Positions 23,755-47,074 of a stretch of 64,000 nt of DNA are shown here, piece after piece. Position numbers and translations under genes: made by a program. The number at the start of each line of letters is the position of its first letter. Positions within the stretch are counted from its first letter, which is position 1. Below the pieces are notes generated by a model. That model ran no database searches. It saw only the letters and a list, made by a program, of their open reading frames with translations, and had not been told where the DNA came from. The DNA is from Rhea pennata. Lineage: Eukaryota > Chordata > Aves > Rheiformes > Rheidae. The stretch is taken from positions 10,759,383-10,823,382 of the forward strand of contig NC_084670.1 of the NCBI RefSeq assembly GCF_028389875.1, read 5' to 3'.

Positions 23755-26700
23755 CTACAAAAACGTCACATCATCCTGGGACTGAAGCCAGCGCCAGTGG
23801 GCATCATACTCCAGGTGCACTTTGCTGTTGAGTTTGCAGTTCTCAAAGTCAGCTTCAGCTTTCCGAGCCTTCCCACCTGGGTTACCCTTCCCCAACCTTT
23901 CCCCAGCCCCTAAAGACAGTTTGGTGTCTTTGCCTGGTTCCAGAGAGGAGGGCTGCTTGCCCAAATAGCCATTGGCCACTTGGGGCTCCTTAGCAAACCG
24001 TTGCTGGTCCAGACAGCTCCAATCCTGGGGGAGCCCAGCAGGCAAGTGGTCTGCGTGGGGCCATTCATGCTCCGCTTTGCCCTTCTCTTGCTTTGCAGAT
24101 AAGCCTCTGTCATGGTCAATCCTGGCCCAGTCCTGCTCTGCCCTGGCCAGGGCCCTGCCTGGCATGGATGCTGTGGCAGGGTCAGCAGCATTCTGGGAAT
24201 ACTCATCCATGTCATCAGCCAGTGTGTCCAGGTAGCTGCCAATGGAGATGCTGTCCAGCTTGTCATTGGGGTCCTGCAAGCTGTCCCAGCTGCCCCGCCG
24301 CGATGCCTCCTGGCTCTCCACCAGGCTGTACTGACTGCTGGTCAGGCTGCTGCAGCGGCTGGTCAGCGTGCTCTTCTCCTCCAGCAGCCATTTCACTGCC
24401 TCGATGCCCTCGTTCACCACCACCAGCTGCTGCAGGATTTTCACATCGACAGCTCTCAGGTAGGCCTGGCAGGGAAATGGAGAGCGCACAGGTCAGGAGG
24501 AACCAGCCCCACTTCCCCCTCCATCCAGAGACCAAGACCCCGAATCCCAGCCCACACCTTTCTCTCTCTGGTCCCATTGCAGCCTGGAATGTGCCCAAGC
24601 CGCCGGCAGCTCCAGAGAGCAGAAGCAATCCAGAGAGCCAGGAATCCACTGGACACGCCAGGTGCAGTGCCACTGTACCCACTTCAAGGTAAAAACATCA
24701 CTGCTGTGGTCATGGGTCTCACAAGCCACTTGAATACCATGCATGGGAAATGCCTGGCAAGGAAACCCCCATCCTCTTTCCAAGAGATCCTCTCCCAAGA
24801 CCTGGGGACACTGTCACCTGGGACCAGTGGCACATGGCAATCGCTGGCCAGCCAACACCCTCTAGAAAATCCATGGCATTTACATCACTGCCTCCTATGA
24901 GGACTGGAGAAAGCAAATGACTGTAGTCATTGGGTCCAGACTGAAATCCCAGGGGGACAGGGCCAGAGTGTTCGGGGAGGAAGACTCCAAGACATTATTA
25001 AGGTAAGGATCTTGCTGGACTACCAGCTCCTCTGGAGGCCTGGGCAGTCCCCCTAGCCAACTCTCTGGGCTGTTTCAGCTGGACCCTTTCATGCATTTTA
25101 CCTCTCCCCTTTTCATATAAGTGAGGTGTCTGATCCGAGCCAGGGAAGCACAGTGCCCACGTGACATGGAAGGATTTAGAAACTGAGGTCTGAATCACTC
25201 CCAGAGCTACCAGCCAAGCAGCATTTTTTTCAGGACGTGAAAGAAAACAGGTGACAAAGCATCCGTCCCGGCAATTGCTTGGGCACAGCCTGAGCAGCAG
25301 CTGGGGAGACCGTGGAGGGAGACGGGAGAGATCACAGTACTCGCATTGCTGATTCTTGTCCCTCCGAGGCTGAGGGGAAGCTCTTCACAAAACTTCAATT
25401 GCTGTAGAAACATCTGTTTTCCTAACGGGAAGGCCAGCCTGCCAAGACATTCTTGCTTGTATGATACTCATTGCTGAAAGCCCCTGGATTTCCCCTGCAC
25501 AGGATGGAAATACATCGCCAGCAAAGGGAATAAGAAGGGATGGGAAAAAGAGAGAGAGGGAGAGAAATCCATAATGGGACAGTTATGGACAGCCAATGCA
25601 AGGGGGTATTTGGGGCATGTTCCTCAAACATGCGAGAGAGGCTGCAAGAAGCCCTTTCAGTTGGACTGCTGCAGACACTGCATCTGAGCAGGGATGGCAG
25701 CAGGGCAGACCAGATGTGGCTAATTTCCGCTTTCTACCTCGACACATGCAAAATGGTGCATATTGTTTCTCTGACTCTTCTTTTTCCCCCAATTTTGCAA
25801 AAGGTGGGAAGAAAAACCCAACACGTGTTGGCTAAAGGAGCTGCAAAGGGATGGTTACGGGCAACCAGCACAGTCCTTTCGGGCTCCCACAATTCCCCAC
25901 AGACATGTTCTCAAACTCATCCCATCCCTCGCACTGACACATGAAAGAAAACCACACAGTCCCCTGGGACCATTTCTAAGCACAGCAACTGTTCCCAAGC
26001 ATCCGGTGGCCTTCCAGTCACCCGTCTGTTGATGACCCACAGGTCCCCTGAGATCCCCATCTCCGGTCCCACAATTAGCTCAGCAACAAACCAACAGAGG
26101 AAGGAGCTTGAGAAAACTCCAGCCAGAGTTTTGGCATGTGACGCCTCTCACTTAGTAGGACACAAAGAAAATGGGCAAACATTTGTAGAGACCCTGACAA
26201 TAAACCCTTCCTCCCCCCCGGCCCATCAAGCTGGATTTTTTTAAAAAAATAACAGCAACAAGAGAGCTATAAACTGCCCAAATTGGGGCCGGAGCCAGCT
26301 TTGAACTGCAGAAATTTCCTTTCTAGGCAAGCTATTTCTAAAACTGCCTACAATGGACTTTTCTGCATGTTTTGCTAAAGCATTTGGCCTTGGCGCAGAG
26401 AAGACACTGGACTAGGAAGTCTGGCAATTCCTAGCATCTTCCCTGGAGTCTGAGTAATTGCATTTCTCTCTGCCACATCCAACTGCTTCTGTCATGTATG
26501 CAATGGACAGAGCAGAGCCCTGAGGTCAAAAGCCACTCTGAGATCAGTTGGTGGGATGCAAACGAAAAAACACCCCCTATTTTTCATTTCCTGGAAAGAG
26601 CTGGCAGCTGCTTTGCTGCTATTTTATGCCAGCCTGAACCCTGCTGTTGCACCCCTAGAACACCCTGCAACAAAACAAGGTTGTACGGAAGGACCTCAAG

Positions 26701-29601
26701 AACCTCTCAAATAGATCAACTGCATTTTATTCCTCCTTGGTAGCATTTCTTTCCTAGTACAGGACATACCCTGATGTCCAATACAAGGTTAATCTGAGAC
26801 AGCACAGCTCACACCAGTGGGCAGGTGGTGTGAGGAAATAGTAATAGGTCTTCTCTTCTCTCCCCAGCAGTCAATGCTCAAGAAACCAGTAGACACCTTC
26901 TACCTTTGAGACTTCTAGGTTTTGTGTAATGCAGGGGGAAAATGGCCAAGAAGTTCAAAAGTTATGCAAAAAAAGGAAAGATAGACAGACATACCTATGG
27001 GGATGATCACTTTCTGTGGGACCTCAAGTAAAATGAAAAACCCAACCCCAAACCCAAGGCACAAAAGTCTAACTAGTCAAACGCCAGAATCAGCCTGAAG
27101 TAAATGCCTTGGCTCTGCCTCCGCAGGGGCGTGCAGCAACGAACTAGCAAGTCGGGATCTCCATTTTCACAAACAAAATGTTTCTGCCCTGTCCTCTCCT
27201 GTCCCTGCTGTGTCCCCAATGCATTTAAACTCAGAGCCTTCCTTTTGCAATGCTAAAAAGCAAGCTGTGAACGCCCAGGGTGTATGCAAAGCCTGGGGCT
27301 GCATGAAGGCAGGATTTACTCTCCTCATTCCGAATCCGCTTCCGTCATTCCTGCAAGGAGGAATTTGACCTCCTTAGATTAGGAAGGGAGAGTGGGAATT
27401 TGCTCCCTCTCTCCCCACCACCCACTGCCAGGCAAGTTTCTCCTTTTAGCACTCACTTGCTAGAACAGCAGGGTGGTGCGTGGGCCAGAGATGCTTCAGA
27501 GGAAAGTTTGCTGGCATCGCTATGAGGAGCTGGAGTAGGGGGGTATTTAGGTTCCTATTCACAAGGGAATGAGGGAGAAAAGGGGAGCCCTGTGCTGAGA
27601 TTTAGGATTGGGGCTCTACTCCTAGATCTGCCACCATCCAGGAGTGGGCTGTGCCTCACTTTCCCCACCTGCAGTCTAGGGATGCAGCCACCGACCCCTG
27701 TGCTTTGGTCTGCTGATGCAAACAGCCAGGCCAAAGACAGGAAAGGCTCTGGCTCTGCACCCCGAGCTGAGGTTAACAGAGTATCACCCCAAGTCTGGCC
27801 CCAAAGGCGTTTCACAGACTATGAGTCGAGCCCGCCTGCGTGGGGCTGCTTCTGGGGTGCAGGGCAGCAGCTCCAGGCGCTCAGCTCCCCGCCGGGGCGG
27901 CGCAGGGCAGCGCGGGGCTGGGGAAAACACCAGAGCGCCTTCCGCCTCCTGCAAGCGGCCAAGGGCTTTCAGACCTTTCTCCTCTGGTCAGAGTGCGACC
28001 TGGCAGTCAGCGTGGAGGAAGGGTGAAAGGTTTACGCTGCTGGGACCAACCCCGGGAACACCGAGTGGGCCGGGAGAGGTTCTCAGGGTCTCCTCACAAC
28101 AGGACAAATCCCCAGTACAGACTGCTCAGGCCGGGCCAGTGCTGCAGGTGGAAGACCTCCTCGGCGGCAGGAATGGATGCTGGCTATATTTAGCCCCTTT
28201 TCCTATAGAAACGATGCTTATTCAATCCTGCTCTGAGCGTGCGTGCGCGTGGGAGAGTCCCTTCCCCCAGTAACATTTTAACCCATTGCCCAATCTCAGC
28301 CACGTCTCCTGGAGGAGCAGGGATATTTGCTCCCTCCATACTGCATGGAAAAATAAATAAATAAATAAATAAATAAAATTAAAAGGAGACAAGAAAGGTT
28401 ATAGCTGTTTTCCCCTAACCTCTCAAGAAAGGCTGCAGCTAGAGCTCAGCCCTTCTACCAGGCACCAGAGAAGCTACATCAGGAAGCAAACCACGGGGAA
28501 AAAGCTCCCGCCAGCGCCCACGCGCGGGCGCGTTACCCCGCAGGGACTCGAACCCGGAGCGGCGAGGGGTCGCCGCGCGCCCCCTTCCCTGGCGGATCCG
28601 TCGCCCTCCCGCCGCCGCACGCCGCCCCACAGCTGCGGCGGCCGCCAGCTGTCCCCGCCGCCCGCGCGGCGGCGGCATCCTTGGGAACCCGAAAAATAAC
28701 AATCCCACGCCGGGACTGAATCCCAGAAAGCAGCAGGGGGACGGGAAAGCGGCTCGGCCGCGCCGGGGAGGAGGGGAAACGCAGAGGCAGAGGGTGCCGA
28801 GCGATGCACCCAAGGGCAGGCGGTGAGTCGGGGGCAGAGCCGGGGAGAAGCCCCCGCGCGCCGGCCCTCCGTCGGGGCAGGACGGGAGCTGGGGACACCC
28901 CGCGGTGGGGCGGGGACCCCCAGCGCCCCCAGGCCCGCGCAGTCCCCAGCGCCGGGGCTGCAGGGCAGGAGCCACCGCGACGCCCTTGGCAGATGTCCCT
29001 CGCTGGGGGGACGCCCTGGAGTGGGCCCCCCCAAAAAAAACCAAGGGGGCTCAGCCCGGGGTCCTCACCGGTGGGGGAAGAGGAGCCATTTGGCATCACC
29101 CTTCAGCGCCTAGCGCGTCCAAAACGCTGCTCTTTCACCCCAAAACGGTTAGAGGAAAACTTTGCCCGCATCTAATGCCCCCAACGCCGCCAGAAAGCGC
29201 CGCTACCGGCCCCACAGGGGGCCCCAGTGCCCGGGGCGGGGCAGGGGCGAGCCGGGAGCCGGTCGGTCCGTCGGTCCGTCCGCCCGCCCGCGAGGCGGCC
29301 AGCCCCGGCGGGCGGTGCGCGGGCCCGGCAGGCCGCCCGCGGCCGCGGCACTCACCAGGTCGAGGCGGAGGGCGCGGAGGCGGTCGGCGAGCGGCGGGCG
29401 GGCGCCGCGGGCCGGCGCCGGGCTCGGGCTGGCGGTTGCGGCTGCCGGCGGCGGTGGTGCGGGACCGGGACCGGGACCGGGACCGGGACCGGGCTCGGCC
29501 CGCAGCCCCCGGAGCAGCCCGGCGGGCGGCCGCCGCCCCACCTTGCTCGCCAGCTCCCGCAGGTCGGCGGGCAGCGCCTCGCCGCCGCCGCCGCCCTCCA
29601 T
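23755..29601 (-). CDS. LURAP1: Leucine rich adaptor protein 1 (LRAP35A), two coding exons
   Basis: LURAP1 is a cytoplasmic adaptor known in mammals to promote canonical NF-kB activation and to link MRCK kinases to myosin-18A in actomyosin control. Coding exon 1 is 29601-29356 (82 aa) and exon 2 is 24465-23755 (236 aa plus TAG). Both junctions are GT-AG and phase 0. Exon 1 has the family N-terminus with KVGRRPPAGLLRGLR, then a Gly-Pro repeat, then a leucine-rich segment (LADRLRALRLDL). Exon 2 continues with AYLRAVDVKILQQLVVVNEG, GIEAVKWLLEE, SLTSSQYSL, RRGSWDSL, an SIGSYLDTLADD stretch and the family C-terminus QDDVTFL. The total of 318 aa is longer than human (239 aa); the excess is in the Gly-Pro region and the acidic, low-complexity segment before the C-terminus. 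The start context is moderate (C at -3, G at +4). Identity is certain from conserved blocks and position beside POMGNT1. Confidence 0.95.
24466..29355 (-). other. LURAP1: LURAP1 intron 1 (4.9 kb)
   Basis: The intron has a GTGAG donor after codon 82 and a CCCTGCCAG acceptor. It has no nested gene I can support. It holds an (AAAT)n microsatellite near 28349-28378 and becomes CpG-rich from about 28.5 kb towards exon 1. Confidence 0.85.
28349..28378 (+). repeat. (AAAT)n microsatellite
   Basis: About seven tandem AAAT units lie in the LURAP1 intron. Confidence 0.95.
29461..29493 (+). repeat. LURAP1: GGGACC hexanucleotide repeat inside LURAP1 exon 1
   Basis: Five perfect GGGACC units are followed by a diverged GGGCTC. 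On the minus strand they encode an uninterrupted Gly-Pro dipeptide repeat at about residues 37-47 of LURAP1. The in-frame unit length allows copy change without a frameshift. Confidence 0.9.
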
Positions 29602-29630
29602 GCGGGGTCGGGCCGCGCTCCCGGCTCGGC

Positions 29631-29654
29631 GGCACCGGCACCGGCACCGGCACC
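29631..29654 (+). repeat. GGCACC hexanucleotide repeat in the LURAP1 5' UTR
   Basis: Four tandem GGCACC units lie 30-53 bp upstream of the LURAP1 ATG. A related interrupted array is at about 30077-30100. Confidence 0.85.
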
Positions 29655-30249
29655 CGGGCCCGGCCCCGCCCCCACCTGCCGCGCCCCGCCCCGCCCCGCC
29701 CCGCCCGCCGCGCTGCGCCCGCCCCGCCCCGCCCCGCCGTAAGCCGCCGACCGCACGCGCACCGCTGCCGTATTTCCCCGACGCAGGGGCACACGCAAGC
29801 CCCCAGCCCGCGTGGCGGCCCCAGCAGGGCCCCCGGGCCGGGCTGCGCCCCCGGCTCGGGCCGCGACTGCCGCGGGCGCTGGGGGAGCCGCGCCGCCCTC
29901 CCTCCTCCGCTGCCCGCACGCGGCTCGGCGCTGGTTTACCCCCGAGAGCCCGCAGCGCGGCCTGGGGCTCCCTGCTCCCCTCCTCCCCCACCGCCGCCGG
30001 GACTCACCGGGCGCAGGCGGGTGGCCGCAGGGCACCGAGACCCAGGCCCGTCGGGTACCGCCGGGGGGCGGCCCGGCACCGGCACCAGCACCGGCACCAG
30101 CGAGGTCCGCCGGGGTGCGCAGAGCGGCTCGGGGGCGGGGCTCCGGCTCGGGGGCGGGGCCAGAGCTGGCCCCGCCCCCGCCCGTCTCTGCGGCGCCGGA
30201 AGCGGCGCGGCGCGGCGGCGCGGAGGAGCTGCGGGGCGGAGGCGGCTGG

Positions 30250-30354
30250 GCCGCGCCGCGCCGCGCCCAGCCCCGGCCCCGCTCCGGCCCCGGCCCGCCC
30301 CAGCCCGGCGGCCGCCGCCCCGCCCCGCCCCGCCCCGGCATCCTCGCGCGGACC
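30250..30354 (+). other. POMGNT1: Probable non-coding first exon of POMGNT1 (5' boundary unknown)
   Basis: GCGCGGACC|GTGAGT gives a strong donor at 30354/30355 in the CpG island on the POMGNT1 strand. It is upstream of the acceptor at 31260 that precedes the start codon, so the first intron would be about 0.9 kb. POMGNT1 has a non-coding first exon in mammals. The 5' end shown is arbitrary. Confidence 0.5.
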
Positions 30355-31270
30355 GTGAGTAGCGCGGCCGGCACGCAGCGACCGACCGGGCCGCGCCGCC
30401 CCCGCCCCGGGACGCCTGGGCCCCCCTGACTCTCCCCGCCCCGGGACGCCTGGGCCCCCCGAGCTGCTCCCAGACCCCCTCCCCCCGCCTGTGTCCCTCT
30501 GGCACCCGCCATGCGCGCACGGGGGTCTTGCTGCCCTTCCCCCCAGGGTTTCCCCCCCGCCCCGAAACCGGTGCTGCCCCAGGCCTGCCTGGCCGCGCTG
30601 CAGGAGCTCTGGGCTCCCGCCGGGCCTTGCCTCGTGGTTGCCCCTGTGCCCGTGGGGCTGTTGGGTCCCCCGGCAGGGCTGTGGGCCATCCTGGTCCCCA
30701 TAGCTGGGCTGGCTGCATCTCCGTTAATGGAGCTGCTTCACAGCCCCATCCCAGTGCTGCGGGTGGGGCTCACATCTCCCCACCAGAGATCCTGCAGCTG
30801 ATGTGGCTGAGCTCAGCTGCCAGCTGGTGGCTACAAAGGCAGTGTCTGACACCTCTGTAACCCTGCCAGCCTAGGGCCCCTCCTGGGATCCCCGCTACGT
30901 GCCTCTTGGCCGCCCTTCCGTTCCAGCAGGGGAACAGGACTGGAGATAGGCCCACCCATCTGCAGTACCGTGGCAGGCTGGCTAGCGGGTTGGCCAGGCA
31001 CAGAGTGAACCCTTGGGTTCAAGGGCCTTCTTACAGGTTTCCTAACAAAGCCTGGTGTCTCCTGTAGCCCACTGTGGGGTTGGGATGGCTATGGGCACTG
31101 GTGGCCAGGGAGGCCTCATGTTGCCCTTTGGGAAGAGGGGTGGATGCACTCACCTCCCTCACCCTGCATCCATCCCATCTGAGCAGGGAGCCCTGATGGA
31201 CGTGAGAGCAGAGTGGAGCCCATCCTGACCCCTGCCCCACGCGGCTTCCCCCATGCCAGGCCCTGTGACT

Positions 31271-44433
<13,163 letters not shown>

Positions 44434-45900
44434 GACTGGCAGCTGGGGAGCAAGTGGGGACAGGAGAGGACAGAGACCAAGTGGGCAGCTGCCCTTGGAG
44501 GCTAGTGACCAGACATGGACTCCCGTTTCAGACTGCAAGATGAGATCTTGGGCTGCCTCCAGCCCCTTGCTATGGTCCCCCTCTTCCTGGAATGGGGTCC
44601 TTCCCTGTAGATCTGCTACCCCCACGTCACGGAAACCTTTTTAACACAGACTCTTTACTAATGCTGCTCCCTTCTTTCCCCACCTGGTCTGACTGGGCAA
44701 GGCTGGAGGAAGAGGATGCTCAGTCTAGGGCTGCAGGGAGGCCTTTAGAAATGCCTGTGGCTCCCTCTTCTGCCCCCAGGTCCTGAGAAGGGCAGCCTGC
44801 TCTTGTAGGAAGTGCTGCAGCCTACCAGCTGGGTTTTATTTATTAACTTTTGCCTGGCTGGCTTTGTGCCCAGCGCAGTGGTGAAGGGGGGAATCTTCCA
44901 GCATCTTTTCTCTCTCCTGCACGATGGATGCACCTTGAAGACTGCACTGGACTGGATGTCTCTCTGCATCCCAGCTCATTGCTGGCACCAGTGCAGCCCA
45001 GCTTGTAGGCAAAAGGAAATGCTGCAGAAGAGCTGATCTTGCTGCAGATGTGTAGGGGATGCCCCATCCCCAGCACGAGGGCCATCAAGGGGACCCTCTT
45101 TCCCCTCAGTTCGGGGAGCCAGAGATGACTGTGGATGGAGCAGGACCAGGCTGTATGCTGCAGCTCGGACTGTCCTCACCCACCTCCCTTGCTGGGAACA
45201 CCCATGGGCCATGGGTGAGGGGGTGAAAGTGCCTTGTGGAGCAAGATCGGAGCAGCGAACAGCAAGCCCCACCTCTGCTATGCCCAGCTGCAGAGGCAAG
45301 ATGGACCTGGGCCTTCCAGCAGCCAGCACTGGAATGGAGCAATGCTGCACCCTGGCATGGTCCTTGATGTGGTACTGTACCCGTCTGTCCTTCTTACCTG
45401 GCAAGGTACCCCAAGCCCTTTCTCAAGGCAAGGGTTTTCTTCTCCTGAATCTTCCACTTACCATGGTACTTTTCTGGCAGGGAAGCTGCAGGCTGAGATG
45501 GGATAGGCAGCCTGGCTTACCTGGCATGGTACGACCCCTGTGTGGAGAGAGGCTCCCTGCCCACCTTAGGAAGGACCCAAGGACCCTCTCTCACACCCGG
45601 CCACCTGGTACAAGTTCCCCCCCTAACCAGAGGCAGTCCTAGTCCCCCTCACTCAATGCTTTCCCTGTTTTATCCATGCAACAAGAGCCCAGTTCTCTGC
45701 CCAGGTACCGTATGCTCAGCAGGGATTTGCTGCCCAGCCCTTTCTCTGTGGTCAGAGGAGGGTACGTGGGAGCTGGGCCCCTAGCCTGCAGTACTGTTTG
45801 GGCCAGGTGCTCTTGCCCTTCGTTTTCTCACTGTGAACTGAGCATCAGGCCCCCTGGGAGCTCCTGCCCCAGCACCTCCTGGGATCTACACTACACTAAC

Positions 45901-45914
45901 TTATTTATTTATTG
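45901..45914 (+). promoter_or_regulatory. POMGNT1: AU-rich element in the POMGNT1 3' UTR
   Basis: Overlapping ATTTA pentamers lie in an otherwise GC-rich UTR. Such elements bind mRNA-stability factors in known transcripts. Use here depends on the long UTR being real. Confidence 0.35.
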
Positions 45915-47068
45915 CTTATGGGAAGGGGGAGGACAGCAAGAAAGTAACATGGAAAGCTGTCAGCCCTTAGCCTGCGAGGGCACAGTTCTGGGGGCTTTCA
46001 CTTTTGAGCCCCCAACATCATTCTCTGTTCCCTTCCTTCCTCCTTCCTTTGCCCAGTGGAGGAAAATGATTGTGAACTTAGCAACTCTACTCTGGTCAAA
46101 GTAACCTCCGTGTGAGCACAGCTCAGCTCTAGTGTGAGAACAAGGGCTCTGGCCCTTGGGGTCCTTGTACACCTGCCTTATCGGCTTAGGGGACAAGGCA
46201 GCTGGGTGTGCAGAGTCTGCAGAGCAGTAAGGATGGGATGGGCCCCTACCTGCACGCTGTTCATCATGGGTGCAAGAGGGGGATGAGGGGTGACAGTACA
46301 GGGTGGCATCATCAGGGCTTTGGCACCAGCGCTGGGGCTTTGTTTCAATGCTGCCTTGTTCCACACACACAAACCCTCAACCAGCCTCACTTCCTCTGGG
46401 GCTCTGGTACAGCAGCCTCAAGCTGATGGATGTCTGGGCTGCTCTTCTGCAGCCTCAGCTGGCCGGTAGGGGTTTTAAGAAGGTCCTTTAAATGCTGTGA
46501 GATAGGGACTCTGCTTCCTGTCCCCTCTACCCAGCACCAGGGCTGGCTGCTTGCACCTCAAGTTCTGCTTTGGAAAAACCTCCTGGTTCTCCACCATGGC
46601 GATTTTCTTGGCATCTCAGTGCTCAAGGTCATGTTTCTCTTTTTCCTTAAGCCAACTCCCTCATTTCTTGTCCCCTAGGAGGGGTTCAGGCCTGCTATAA
46701 GCTTCTTTTTGGTTGGGAAGAGTGGGGGGATGCAGTCCTGCAGACAGGGAAATGGCTAGATGTGAATTCCCCTCTTTCTCTGTCCTGTTGTGCTGCTCCT
46801 TGTCCTGCAGAGCCCTAGGGACTATGGCCCTTTGCTTTCCGTGACAGCAGCATTCGACTTGTGGGCTTTGGCCTCCTCGTTCTTTCCCTCTCTGCACCCC
46901 AGGTCAGGCCTGCTGGGTGCTGTTTTCCGTCCGTCCTCCTTCCTCTCGCAAGGCTCCAGTTTAGTGGTCAGCCAGCTGAGGGGATGGGGACCCACCAGGT
47001 CATAGTATGGCTGGGAGCAAGGGCAACCACAGGGCTTGCCGCTTTCTCAATTGAATTATTTTTTCAAG

Positions 47069-47074
47069 AATAAA
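47069..47074 (+). terminator. POMGNT1: Poly(A) signal AATAAA, probably for POMGNT1
   Basis: CAAGAATAAATATTGC sits at an AT-rich local minimum 2.6 kb after the POMGNT1 stop, and a T/G-containing stretch follows. It is the only good plus-strand candidate before the convergent TSPAN1 3' end. Confidence 0.5.

Larger units (their letters stand above)
28500..30450. promoter_or_regulatory. CpG island with bidirectional LURAP1/POMGNT1 promoter
   Basis: About 2 kb of very GC-rich, CpG-dense DNA contains the LURAP1 ATG (29601, minus) and the inferred POMGNT1 exon 1 donor (30354/30355, plus). Multiple GC boxes (GGGCGG and its complement) occur at about 29677-29745, 30129-30182 and 30318-30337. No TATA box is evident. 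Head-to-head genes about 0.75 kb apart or less, sharing one island, indicate a bidirectional housekeeping-type promoter. Exact start sites cannot be fixed from sequence. Confidence 0.75.

Noticed and set aside
28542-28562. Minus-strand GGGTTCGAGTCCC, like a tRNA T-arm/B box
   Set aside because: The T-stem has a mismatch, and no matching acceptor strand, anticodon arm or A box is found upstream. It lies in CpG-rich sequence where such words arise by chance.
28905-30362. Plus-strand open frame of 485 aa in the CpG island
   Set aside because: It is Pro/Arg/Ala-rich, overlaps LURAP1 exon 1 in antisense and other long frames, and exists because stop codons are rare in GC-rich DNA.
29352-30701. 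Minus-strand open frame of 449 aa across the promoter
   Set aside because: It overlaps LURAP1 exon 1 in another frame, crosses the promoter, and has no recognised domain.
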